Source: Haberlea rhodopensis (taxonomy: Eukaryota; Streptophyta; Magnoliopsida; Lamiales; Gesneriaceae). From it: a stretch of DNA of 64,000 nt. The first letter of the stretch is position 1, and each line of letters starts with the position of its first letter. Below, piece after piece: positions 1 to 10,800 of this stretch. Both the position numbers and the translations under genes were made by a program. Location: the NCBI GenBank assembly GCA_907163345.1, contig CAJQUN010000001.1:4464001-4528000 (forward strand), written 5' to 3'. The notes beneath the pieces were generated by a model. It did no database searches, was not told where the DNA came from, and saw only the letters and a program-made list of their open reading frames with translations.

Positions 1-290
1 CAAGCTCGGGCGTGCATCTGGCAGTAAAGCCCTATTACATCAAACTCGTGCGTGCAATCTTGCAGTAAGGCCTTATTACATCGAGCTCGGGCATGCAATC
101 TAGCAGTAAGGCCATATTATGATAGTTCGGGCGTGCCATCTAGCAGTAAGGCCCTATTACATCGAGCTCGGGCATGCAATCTCGTAGTAAGGCCCTATTA
201 CATCGAGCTCGGGCATGCAATCTCGCAGTAAGGCCTTATTACCTCGATTCGGGCGTGCAATCTTGCAGTAAGGCCCTATTCAGAAGTCCA
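1..290. repeat. Tandem repeat field 1, about 41-bp unit
   Basis: About seven degenerate copies of a unit containing GAGCTCGGGC, TGCAATCT and CAGTAAGGCCCTATTAC. The best two adjacent copies (about 155-240) are spaced 41 bases apart. Open frames across it are a by-product of the periodicity. Confidence 0.85.
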
Positions 291-317
291 AGGCGTTGTC
301 AAGAAGCCCTTGGCACA

Positions 318-640
318 TCAGGAGCACGTTTACGACGAGCTCAGCCCTGGTTACGCCAGGAGCAAGGGTTTTCACCCTACCTGAGGAGCACGAGCTCATC
401 CCTGGTTACGCCAGGAGTAAGGGTTTTCACCCTACCTCAGGAGCACGTTTACGACGAGCTCAGCCCTGGTTACGCCAGGAGCAAGGGTTTTCACCCTACC
501 TGAGGAGCACGAGCTCAGCCCTGGTTACGCCAGGAGCAAGGGTTTTCACCCTACCTCAGGAACACGTTTACGACGAGCTCAGCCCTGGTTACGCCAGGAG
601 CAAGGGTTTTTCACCCTACCTCAGGAGCACGTTTACTACG
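318..640. repeat. Tandem repeat field 2, about 50-64-bp unit
   Basis: Five to six copies of a unit containing GAGCTCAGCCCTGG, TTACGCCAGGAGCAAGG and TTTTCACCCTACCT. Copies alternate with and without an insert ACGTTTACGAC, giving two unit lengths. The core CCTGGTTACGCCAGG is a perfect hairpin (CCTGG/CCAGG), so transcripts would form a row of stem-loops. Confidence 0.85.
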
Positions 641-734
641 GCTCATCTCGCCTCGGTTACGCCGAGCTCTTTGCCTTGGCTACGCGAAGTGTCATCAGGA
701 GTTTTCACTCAAAGCTAAGATTACGCTCAGGAGA

Positions 735-1130
735 TGATCGCCCCTATTTATTATCTTTGGAGCTCGGTTCAGACGAGCATTCTTCGCTCATATTTATTAT
801 CTCTGGAGCTCAGTTCAGAGCAGGCGAGCACACTTCGCCCCTATTTATTTTCTTTGGAGCTCGGTTCAGACGAGCATTCTTCGCTCATATTTATTATCTC
901 TGGAGCTCAGTTCAGATCAGACGAGCATTCTTCGCTCATATTTATTATCTCTGGAGCTCAGTTCAGAGCAGGCGAGCACACTTTGCCCCTATTTATTATC
1001 TTTGGAGCTCGGTTCAGACGAGCATTCTTCGCTCATATTTATTATCTCTGGAGCTCAGTTCAGATCAGACGAGCACACTTCGCCCCTATTTATTATATCT
1101 CGAGCTCAGTTCGGATCAGGCGAACATCAT
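735..1130. repeat. Tandem repeat field 3, about 64-bp unit
   Basis: Six to seven copies of a unit reading roughly TATTTATTATCT, GGAGCTCAGTTCAGA and CGAGCATTCTTCGCTC. Degenerate copies continue to about 1250. The last motif can pair with itself (GAGC/GCTC). The GAGCTC core is shared with the other two fields, suggesting a common origin. Confidence 0.85.
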
Positions 1131-1528
1131 TTGCTCCGCATACCTATTACCTCTTGAGCTTAGTTTAGTCGAGCGTCATTTGCACATATTTATCCGATAT
1201 AGCTCAAATCAGCTCAGATGAGCTTTATTTGCTCCGTATTACCTCTGGTGCCCGATCGGGCTTATCTGCTCAGCTCAGGATTCTATTGATGCTGGAAATC
1301 AAACAAGTTTATTGGCATCGTATATTTATCATCACTGGAGCTTGAGATTTCTATTAATTATGGAGCTTGGAACGCTTAATATTCATGAAGCCAATGTTAT
1401 TAGTACCGCATGTTTATTCATCATGGAGCTCGATTATATCTCATATTCCCGTGGAAGTAAACAGCAGGGGCACTAAGAACAGGTCGGTTAAACATTTAAC
1501 GAACTTCTAGTCTTCGACGTCAGTCCGA

Positions 1529-1543
1529 CTAGGAGGGGGGACT
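1529..1543 (+). other. Polypurine tract of the Tat-like element
   Basis: The purine run TAGGAGGGGGGACT ends directly before the TGTGATACC start of the LTR. This is where plus-strand DNA synthesis would be primed. Confidence 0.7.
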
Positions 1544-1688
1544 TGTGATACCCCTCAATGGGGGATTGATCTACCTAATGGGTTTTAACCGACCCAATCT
1601 GATTAAGCAAGGAGTTGTAGGGTTTTGGAAGACATCTATATTCTCGGGATAAACATGGATCAAGTTGCCATATACAATACTATTTCAT

Positions 1689-1823
1689 ATTGACTAGAAC
1701 TCTTATCCCAGATTGACTAGAACTCTTCTCTCAGATTGACTAGAACTCTACAATTATAGATTGACTAGAACTCTACAATTATAGATTGACTAGAACTCTT
1801 ATTCTATATTGATTGAGACTCTA
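1689..1823. repeat. 25-bp tandem repeats in the LTR U3
   Basis: Five to six copies of ATTGACTAGAACTCT plus a variable spacer, the middle two identical over 25 bases. They sit immediately upstream of the TATA box and may act as enhancer repeats (inference). Confidence 0.8.
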
Positions 1824-1833
1824 TCTCTACATC

Positions 1834-1841
1834 TATAAATA
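1834..1841 (+). promoter_or_regulatory. TATA box of the Tat-like LTR
   Basis: TATAAATA followed by GAGGGCACC, about 290 bases into the LTR, in the right place for the U3/R boundary. Confidence 0.55.
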
Positions 1842-2337
1842 GAGGGCACCTAACCCTCATTCAGGTACGTTCACTTACGCAATACTTACATGCTATTGCT
1901 TACGTCTTTCATAATACGCCTTTCATATTATGCAAAGCCTACAATTTCAATACCTTTCTATTGAAGCATATACTAACTTGAGCGTCGGAGTGGCTTCGCC
2001 TACGGGCGGAGTCATCTTATCCTTTTTCTTTGATATACAGACATATTTTGGAGCGGTTCAATTCAGTTTATAGAAGATAAATCGTTTGTTGCATCATCGC
2101 ACGACATTTATTAAAGTCACACTTTTTGGTGATATCAATCACCATGCATTGTGCGGAAAAATATTTAGTTCATCCCCCTCTAAAAAAAATAGATCGGTGT
2201 AAATCGGTTTAAAATTGATGTGGTTAAGGTTTAAGCATGATAGTTTACGAAGTGGATGTTTTTAGTTTTATCCCAACAGGTCATTTTTTGGTAACTCAAA
2301 CCGGTTCGAGTTCCCGATATTAATTACAAGTGCTTCC

Positions 2338-2402
2338 TGTTAAGAAGCGTTGTTTAGTTTTATTATGTAAATCGTGTTTTTACTTCTTCGTATATAGCTT
2401 AG
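2338..2402 (+). repeat. Copia A 5' LTR, left fragment
   Basis: TGTTAAGAAGCGTTGTTTAG and onward matches the start of the 3' LTR at 20403. It stops at TTAG (2399-2402), which is repeated at 16924-16927 on the far side of gypsy-1. Confidence 0.85.
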
Positions 2403-2883
2403 TGTCACGGGATGAGAGCTTTTACCCAAACTTTCTCGAACCCGTGCGGCACTTGACTAGTAACCCCGCGTCGCTAGCAAGTCAGCCTTCCTCCCGAGTT
2501 GGTTGCTAAAGTGCTAGAAAGAGAGAACACAAAGAGATTTGAGAGAATGCTTTGTATTGCTTGAATACTTGATTGAAAACTTGATGGTTACAAATGAACT
2601 CATCCCCCCTATATATACAAGTTCACCTCCTTAATGGACGGTGATGATCAATTTGATCTAATGGCTAGAAATGATCTTCTAGGATGTTCCACACATCTAC
2701 AAGCTTCTACATGCTTCTACTATTTCTATAAGGTTCTAGAATGACCTACAAAAGAATGTACAAGGAATGTCTAGAATCTTTCGGGGTGCTCCAAAGTGTT
2801 CTTCAAGCTTTCGGGAGCTTCCGGATGTCCCAAAGCCTCTCCAATGTATGCCGGAATCTTCTAGAAAGTTGCGGGTCGTGACA
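2403..2883 (-). repeat. Gypsy-1 3' LTR
   Basis: 481 bases, matching 16454-16923 with only a few substitutions plus an 11-bp difference around 2700 (an extra CTTCTACATG-type unit). About 1% divergence by eye, implying an insertion younger than the decayed copia A it sits in. Confidence 0.92.
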
Positions 2884-2898
2884 TTCTCCCCCACCTAA
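2884..2898 (-). other. Gypsy-1 polypurine tract
   Basis: On the minus strand AGGTGGGGGAGAA ends next to the TGTCACGACC start of the 3' LTR. It also encodes the last residues of the pol frame. Confidence 0.8.
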
Positions 2899-3320
2899 AT
2901 TGGCCTGAATATCGCGGAACTCCTTGATCTTGTGTGCAAACTGCCACAAGTGGTCTTCGTGCTCCCAGCTAGACTCTGCCTCGGGGAGACCCTTCCAGAA
3001 TCTCGGTCTGCTAGAATCTCCTCTACGCCTTTGTCATATGATGCGACCACAGCAGTTGGCGCCCGATGTGATGTCCAACGGCTTGGATCCGCTTCAACTG
3101 ACTCACATGAAACACTGGATGGATCTTCAATTTTGGCGGTAAATGTAGTCGATAAGACACGGTGCCTATACGCCGCTCGATGGGAAATGGGCCTTCATAT
3201 CTACGTATCAACCCCTTGTGTACTGGCCTCAGTGATTTGAATTGCTGGGGTAGTAGCTTTACCATTACAAGGTCCCATTCCTTGAACTCGACCGCTAGTC
3301 GCTTAAGATCTGCCCCACTT
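2884..3320 (-). pseudogene. Gypsy-1 integrase C-terminus and broken chromodomain
   Basis: The frame continues after a 1-base frameshift near 3315. It encodes the GPY/F-type module (RRYEGPFPIERRIGTVSYRL, then HPVFHVSQLK) and then a chromodomain-like tail with WKGLPEAESSWEHEDHLW. Between the VEEILADR start and the WKGLPE part the usual middle of the chromodomain is missing, so this tail is internally deleted. In intact elements it would direct integration by binding chromatin marks. Confidence 0.75.
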
Positions 3321-4760
3321 CTTCATCTTTTTGGCGGCTTTGTTCAATGATGCCCGAGCCAAGTCAGTCTCCTCCTGTATGGACTTGGCGAAAGTGTATG
3401 CTGCGGGGCTGCTCCCTGTGTAGCCCGTGGCAATGTTATGTGGTGTCATCGGCTGTCTGCCTGTGGCTAACTCAAATGGACTACGTCCAGTAGATTCGCT
3501 TCGCTGCAGATTATAAGAGAATTGGGCAGTGTCTAAGAGTTTTGCCCAATCTCGCTGGTTGGCACTCACATAGTGCCGTAAGTATAATTCCAGTAGCGCA
3601 TTCACCCGTTCGGTCTGCCCATCCGTTTGCGGGTGGAAGCTTGTTGAGAATGCAAGATCGGACCCCAAAAGCTTGAACAGCTCGGACCAAAACTTCCCCG
3701 TGAAGCGAGGGTCGCGATCACTTACAATGGTCTTCGGAATGCCCCAATGCTTGACCACGTGCTTAGTGAAAAGCTTGGCTGTGTCAACGGCAGTGATGTC
3801 TGGCGGTGCAGCAATAAAGATGGCATACTTAGAAAACCTGTCCACCACAACAATGATAGTCCCGCACCCTTCTGACTTGGGTAGTGCCGTAATGAAATCC
3901 ATGGATATGCTCTCGAAAGGGTGCTCAGGAATGGGAAGTGGTTGTAGGAGACCGGCTGGCTGCTGTTGTTCCACCATGTCTTGTTGGCACACAAGACAAG
4001 TCCTCACATAGGCCTCCACGTCCTCCCGCATCCTTGGCCAATAATAAGAATCCTCCATGAGTGCCATAGTGCGATGCATCCCCGGGTGGCCCGCCCACTT
4101 TGAATCATGACACTCCTTGAGTATTTCCCGGCGCAAATTTCCCCACTTGGGCACGAAGAGGCGGTCTCCCTTAGTGAATAGCAAGCCATCTTGAATCCAA
4201 AAGCGTCGGGTTTTGCCTTCCCTAGCAAAGTCCATGATGTTCTTTGCCACCGGGTCTTGACCTAGTCCTTCCCGTATGCGATCCTTCAACATGCTTGCGG
4301 GTTGGCTTATGGCTGCGAGCTCCGCCTTCCGGCTTAAGGCATCGGCTACACGATTGGTTGTCCCCGGTTTGTACTCCAATGTGTAGTCAAACTCCGCAAG
4401 AAACTCCTGCCACCTTGCTTGCTTCGGAGTGAGCTTCTTTTGGGTTTGAAAGTAGCTTGTAGCAACATTTTCCGTCCGCACAATAAACTTGCTCCCAAGC
4501 AAGTAATGCCTCCATACTCGTAGACAATGAACCACCGCAGTCATCTCCTTCTCATGGACTGTGTAGCGCCGCTCGGCATCATTCAACTTGCGGCTCTCAA
4601 AGGCAATAGGATGCCCATTTTGCATAAGAATGCCCCCAATGGCATAGTCCGAGGCATCAGTGTGCACCTCGTATGGCTTCGTGTGATCCGGTAGGGCTAG
4701 GACTGGTTGCTCCGTCACCTTGCTCTTTAGCTCTTCAAATGCTTCCAGACACTTTGGATC
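3303..4760 (-). pseudogene. Gypsy-1 RNase H and integrase
   Basis: This open stretch lies downstream of a nonsense codon at 4761-4763. RNase H shows VHTDASDYAIGG, HEKEM and VADALSR. The position usually read TDN/TDH is RTENVA here, an Asp-to-Glu change at a catalytic site. Integrase follows with an HHCC zinc finger (HPGMH ... CLVCQQ) and the DDE residues in MDFITALP, SDRDPRF and TDGQTERVN. The frame ends at 3303 through a frameshift. It would form part of one polyprotein in an intact element. Confidence 0.88.
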
Positions 4761-5745
4761 TCACTCCCACTTTTTGTTTTTCTTCAAGAGATTAGTGAGG
4801 GGTGTGGCAATGTTAGAATACCCCTGTATGAAGCGACGGTAATAGTTGGCTAGCCCCAGAAAGGATCTGAGTTGGGGCACATTGGTTGGAGCCTCCCAAT
4901 CTCGTATGGCCTTCACCTTGGCCTCTTCCATCATGATACGCCCCGTCTTGATGTTGTGGCCCAAGAATGACACCTCATCTCGGGCAAAAGAACACTTCTC
5001 CAACTTGATGTAAAGTTCGTTCTCCCGAAGTGCCTGAAATACCTTTCTCAAATGCTCCACGTGTTCCTCCAACGTGGATGAGTAGATAACAATATCATCA
5101 AGGTAAACAACCACAAATTTATCCAAGTAAGGGTGGAATACCTTGTTCATAAGGGTGCAAAATGTGGCCGGGGCATTGGTAAGACCAAAAGGCATAACTA
5201 GAAATTCATAAGACCCGTACCTCGTGACCATGGCGGTCTTTGGCTCATCCCCTACGGCAATCCGCACTTGCCAATATCCAGACCGCAAGTCTATCTTTGA
5301 AAACCACTTGTCCCCTCCAAGTTGGTCGAACAACTCTCCAATGAGTGGTATAGGGTACTTGTTCCGGACCGTCAACTTGTTCAAGGCCCTATAGTCCACA
5401 CACATGCGTAGAGATCCGTCATGCTTCTTTTGAAAGAGCACTGGTGCACCATATGGGGACTTGGATGGCTGGATCATCCCCGCATCAAGTAGTTCTTTGA
5501 GTTGTTTCCTCAACTCCTCCAATTCAGGTGGTGCCATCCGATAGGGTGTGCGTGAAGGCGGGCTAGCATCCGCTACTAGCTCGATCTTATGGTCCACGTC
5601 CCTCCTTGGTGGGAGCTCCTTTGGGAGCTCCTTTGGCATAATGTCCTTGAAGTCCTCAAACACGGCCTTGACTTCCATGGGCAACTCCCCCATACCCTCA
5701 GTCTTTGGCCCTTCGTCTATCTTAGGAACTATGGCATAGGTCTCC
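4761..5745 (-). pseudogene. Gypsy-1 reverse transcriptase
   Basis: RT of Ty3/gypsy type: RMAPPELEELRKQL, CVDYRALNKLT, KIDLRSGYWQVR, FLVMPFGLTNAP and the active-site box VVYLDDIVIYS are all present. The frame ends at KKNKKWE followed by TGA where TGG (Trp) is normal (4761-4763), a single G-to-A change. Upstream the frame runs into the gypsy-2 insertion at 5745. Confidence 0.9.
5741..5745. repeat. TSD of gypsy-2, left copy
   Basis: TCTCC directly before the LTR. The same five bases follow the right LTR at 14776-14780. Confidence 0.9.
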
Positions 5746-7876
5746 TGTAAGGACCCTAATCTTTAAGTGCGGAATAAAGGCATAATAGAGCTAGACAAAT
5801 GATCAGAGTAGAATAAACAAGTTGAGTTTGTGAGCTTAAGCATTTACATGCCAAAATAAAGGACTACCAAAAAGGATTAATTACATTCCAACAAATGAAT
5901 GTGTCCACTATAGTTTTACGCTACTCCTAGAGTAGGAACTATACAAAAGAATCCTGTCCTTTCATCTACCAAAGATGCTCGAGAAGCTCACTGTCTCAAC
6001 CCGTTCAAGCCCATCTATCATGCCAAAAAGGTACCTACAAGGACAACCCCCAAACATGAGCAATAATAATCATTCATATTCAACACAATATGAAGATAAA
6101 GCGTAAATGCATAATCAATATAAAACACTTCCTGTTTTCCCATGCATTTCAAACGCTTCCCGTTTGGTTGTCCCTGTACCATAACTCATGAGTATAATCA
6201 ACAGATTATTTTTAATGGCCAAAACATGTCATGACATTATATACCATTTCAACTGTACCACATATTGGTCACCATTCCCTAGTCTGTCCATCACAGTGTA
6301 TTTTAATGCCCCTCGCTTATATTCATATGGGCGGCATAGGATAACCTCGCTACAATGGACATGCGGCGCTCCCACCCCTCGCTTCACAGAGAGCGGCAAA
6401 TACCATTTCCTCGCCCCATATGACAACCACGCTCAAATGTGACATGCGGCGCTCCCACCCCTCGCTTCACATTTGGCGGAACCAATACAAAAAGCGGCAA
6501 GCATTAAAATCATCAAAGGATGACCACGACTCATGGGATGTGCATCCAATAATCATAATATGCATTTAACATCAATATGCATAAATTACCATGTATATGC
6601 ATCCACTATGCAATACCTCATATGGCATAAATCAACATGTATATGCATCCACTATGCAATACCACATATATACCCGCATCCACAATGCATAAACAATGAG
6701 TATATAAAATACATGTTACCGTTGGGTGCCCGTACGTCCACTACGTACCTTTCCAAAATGTGGAATGTGGTTGGACCTCAATTCCTTGGCTGCGTTGCCA
6801 CCTGGGTTGGTTCTACATATTCACAAATACCAATATTAGAACCCAATAATAGTCCAATACCAAAAAATCCCACAAAAACACCCAAAAATACCATTTTTGG
6901 TGTCTCGCGATCGATCGCCATCAAGCCCCGATCGATCGCGAGAACACACTGTCTCGGGCAACAAAATTGCACAATCCGCGATCGATCGCGGAGCTAGCGC
7001 CGATCGATCGCGGCCTCGCCGATCGATCGCGCCCAGCTCGCGATCGATCGCTGAGGCTTACTGCCTCAGCCCTGTTGCTCGCGATCGATCGCGAGAAAAT
7101 CGCCGATCGATCGCCGAGCTGCGGGAAATCGAGATTCGGGCACTATTCACCCATCTCTTTCCCCAACTCATCTAAACCCACATACACCAACACCAACCAA
7201 TACCAATAACTCAAAACCAACACTAAACATCATAACAAACTCAAATATACCACATCCAACCAAAATATTACCAAAACCACAACACCCAACACAACCCATT
7301 TTAAACCCTTTAAAACCAAACTAAACTCAACCAAAACCTTACAAAATTAATACATGAGGTACCCATACCTCTTGGGGATCTCAAATCACCCAATAATCTC
7401 CACAATAAAAGATTTTGCAAGGACTCCTCTTCACCTCAAAGGTGGAACTCGAAAATAAGGAAAAAGGGAAGGGTTTGGGTGTTGATTTTGGTAAAGTTAA
7501 AAGTGTTGGATGGAAGAGTGGGTTGGATGATAAAAGTGAGTTTTTAATTTAAAATGCATGCCAAAGAATCCCATGGTGTATAAAACACCCCAACATGATA
7601 TTTTTCAAAGCATTTACTCAAAATGCACCATAATATCAATTAACACATGATTTCTAATAAATTGCTAACCAAGGCAAATAAATCATGCTTCCCATAATAT
7701 TTACCCAACATGCACCACATGCACCCTAAAATGCAATCCCGGGTCACCCTATCCACATGACCATGCATTTCCACATAAGATAAATAAATCCCAACACATA
7801 ATCAATTACCACATAATTAATCATGTAATCATAATTAATGCACCAATTAGCAATTAACCATTTCGGGGATGTCACA
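5746..7876 (-). repeat. Gypsy-2 3' LTR
   Basis: On its own strand it starts TGTGACATCCCCGAAATGG and ends GGGTCCTTACA. It holds a palindrome array at 6904-7120, a TATA-like TATTTTATATAC near 6700 downstream of it in transcription sense, and a 31-bp direct repeat (about 6359 and 6441, GCGGCGCTCCCACCCCTCGC core). Confidence 0.95.
6904..7120. promoter_or_regulatory. Array of eight CGATCGATCG palindromes in gypsy-2 LTR
   Basis: Eight copies of the self-complementary CGATCGATCG, flanked by G/C so that most read GCGATCGATCGC, in about 215 bases. They lie upstream of the TATA-like box in transcription sense. The same array in the other LTR is at 13803-14020 with one site changed to GATCGATCAC. Dense perfect palindromes suggest dimeric-protein binding sites or RNA hairpins. 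The function is unknown. Confidence 0.8.
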
Positions 7877-7890
7877 ATACTCCCCTACTT
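7877..7890 (-). other. Gypsy-2 polypurine tract
   Basis: On the minus strand AGTAGGGGAGTAT ends directly at the TGTGACATCC start of the 3' LTR. Confidence 0.85.
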
Positions 7891-10800
7891 ATAAGATTTC
7901 GTCCTCGAAATCACATGCACTTATCCCAACAGAAACTAAACATAAACTCATACCAGAGAATAGTTCCGGGTAGTGCTGCACCATATGCTGCTCCGTCTCC
8001 CACGTAGCCTCCTCGACACCCCTGCGATCCCACTGAACTTTGATCATCGGTATCACTTTATTCCGAAGTCTACGGTCTGCTCTGTCCAGAATTCTAACAG
8101 GCCGTTCCACATAAGATATGTCTGATTCCAACTGAACTTCGGAAGGCTGTAACACGTGAGACGGATCCGGCTCATACTTTCGCAGCATCGATACATGAAA
8201 CACATCATGTATCCCAGATAAAGAAGGCGGCAAAGCCAGTCGGTAAGCCAATGTGCCAATGCGCTGCAAAATCTCGTACGGTCCAACATACCTCGGAGAC
8301 AGTTTCCCGCGCATCCCAAACCGCACAACGCCTCTGAAAGGCGAGATCTTCAAAAAGACCTTATCTCCCAACTGAAACTCTAACGGTCTCCGCCGTTTAT
8401 TTGCATAAGCTGCCTGTCTGTCTTGGGCTGCTTTCATTTTCTGCCTTATAGTCTTTATCTTCTCTTCCATTTCCCGGATCAACTCAGGCCCTCCGACTGA
8501 TCTACTGTCCAAATCATCCCAACATAAGGGTGATCTACATCGTCTGCCATAAAGAGCTTCAAACGGAGCCATCTGAATACTTGCCTGGTAGCTATTGTTA
8601 TACGAAAACTCTACCAAAGGCACTGAATCCTGCCAAGAGGCATCGAACTCCAAAACGCAAGCTCTTAACATGTCCTCGAGCGTCTGAATAGTGCGCTCGG
8701 TCTGGCCATCCGTCTGAGGATGATAAGCAGTGCTCAATCTGACCTCAGTTCCCAAAGCTGACTGAAGGCCTTCCCAAAAATGAGATGTGAATCGCGGATC
8801 TCGATCTGACACAATGGAAACGGGGATCCCATGCAATCTCACCACATCTCTAATATATAACTGCGCCATCCTCAAAAACGTAAATGTCATGCTATAGGGG
8901 ATAAAGTGGGCTACCTTGGTCAATCTGTCCACAATCACCCAAATAGCATCGAAGCCTGAAGCACTCCTCGGCAAATGAGTCACGAAGTCCATGGAAATGT
9001 GCTCCCACTTCCACTTCGGTATCTCCAAGCTTCTCAATTCGCCGCCAGGTCTCTGCCTCTCTGCCTTAACCTGCTGGCAGATCAAACACCTCTTCACATA
9101 AGCGACGACATCAGACTTCATTCTCTTCCACCAAAACTGACCACGCAGATCTCTGTACATCTTCTTCCCGCCTGGGTGGATACTAAGTCTGCTACTGTGA
9201 GCTCGCTCCAAGATTTCCTTACGCAACTCCGGCGCACTCGGAACTACCCAGCGGTTACCCAATCTCAAAGATCCGTCGTCGGCCACTCTGAACTTCGTCG
9301 GCTGGCCAAGATGCACTATAGACAACCATCTCTGAACCTCAGTATCTGATCTCTGAGCTCTCCTGATATTCTCATAAATATCTGGCTCAGCTAATAAGGT
9401 AGAGACATACACTGGTGATGCACCAATGTCAAAGTCATAGCCCATATGGCAATAGGAGGTCATCATAGCCGACAAATGGATGACGTCCTCAGCAGAACTC
9501 CTTACTTTCCGGCTCAAAGCGTCTGCTGTCAAATTGGCCTTCCCCGGATGGTACTCTATTTCGCAATCATAGTCCTTGAGTAGGTCCATCCATCTCCTCT
9601 GTCTCATGTTCAGCTCTGCCTGAGTAAATAGAAACTTGAGGCTCTTGTGATCCGTGTATATGGTGAATGAAGTGCCATATAAGTAGTGTCTCCAGATCTT
9701 CAGGGCGAAGATGATAGCCGCCAATTCCAAGTCATGAACTGGATATCTGGTCTCATGCGGCTTCAACTGCCTCGATGCATAAGCTACCACATGCTTATCT
9801 TGCATCAGAACACATCCAAGGCCCTGCAGTGATGCATCAGTATACAGAACAAATCTGGAGTTCTCCGTCGGGATCACTAACACTGGCGCCGTCGTCAACC
9901 GGTGCTTCAACTCCTGGAAGCTCTCCTCACAAGCTTCTGACCAAAAGAAAGGCACACCCTTCTGAGTCAACTGAGTCAGCGGCTTGGCAATCTTCGAAAA
10001 GCCCTCAACAAAGCGCCGATAATACCCGGCCAAACCAAGGAAACTCCGGATCTCAGGTACAGAAGTGGGGGCAGCCCACTCCATCACAGCCTCAATCTTC
10101 TTCGGGTCCACTGATATCCCACTGCTCGAAATGACATGCCCCAGAAACACTACACTGCTCAGCCAAAATTCACACTTACTGAGCTTAGCATACAACTGAT
10201 GCTCTCTGAGAATCTGAAGTACTGTCCTCAAGTGTTTCACATGATCTTCCTCGCTCCGGGAGTAGATAAGAATGTCGTCAATAAACACGATGACGAACTG
10301 ATCAAGATACTGCTGAAACACTCTGTTCATCAGACTCATGAAGACGGCCGGGGCGTTCGTCACACCGAACGGCATCACCAAGAACTCATAATGCCCGTAT
10401 CGAGTCCGGAACGCTGTCTTCTGCACATCTTCCTCTCTGACCCGAATCTGATGATACCCGGACCTCAAATCAATCTTGCTATACACCCTGGTGCCTTGCA
10501 ACTGATCAAACAAGTCGTCTATCCTTGGGAGAGGATACTTGTTCTTCACTGTAGCCTTGTTCAGCTGCCGGTAATCGATGCACAACCGCATCGAACCGTC
10601 CTTCTTCTTCACAAAGAGAACTGGTGCGCCCCATGGCGACACGCTCGGGCGTATATAACCCCTGTCCAAGAGATCCTGCAACTGCTCTTTCAACTCTCTC
10701 AACTCTGCCGGTGCCATCCTATAAGGTGCACGAGAGATAGCGGATGTCCCTGGCAGCAACTCGATCCCAAATTCAACTTCCCTAGCCGGTGGAAATCCTG

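Larger units (their letters stand above)
1..2278 (+). mobile_element. 3' end of a Tat-like Ty3/gypsy LTR retrotransposon
   Basis: The window opens inside the 3' untranslated region of a large retroelement. In order there are three fields of tandem repeats, about 300 bases of unique sequence, a purine-rich tract and then an LTR beginning TGTGATACC. Long tandem-repeat fields between pol and the 3' LTR are known from Tat/Ogre-type gypsy elements, which is the basis for the lineage call. No protein domain lies inside the window, so the lineage is inferred. The element reads on the plus strand because the polypurine tract precedes the LTR in that direction. Its TSD cannot be checked because the 5' end lies outside. 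Confidence 0.65.
1544..2278 (+). repeat. 3' LTR of the Tat-like element
   Basis: Starts TGTGATACC right after the polypurine tract. It contains a TATA box, a GAGCGTCGGAGTGGC stretch typical of the R/U5 part of Tat/Athila-type LTRs, and probably ends at TATCCCAACA. The start is firm. The end is an estimate based on a CA-ended stop, because no second LTR is present for comparison. Confidence 0.6.

Noticed and set aside
174..1221. Several long open frames in the first 1.2 kb
   Set aside because: They arise from tandem repeats whose unit length keeps a frame open. Translations are repetitive and overlapping, with no domain.
6897..7209. Open frames rich in RSIA/DRSR across the palindrome array (also 13796-14108)
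   Set aside because: Direct translation of CGATCGATCG repeats on both strands, inside an LTR.
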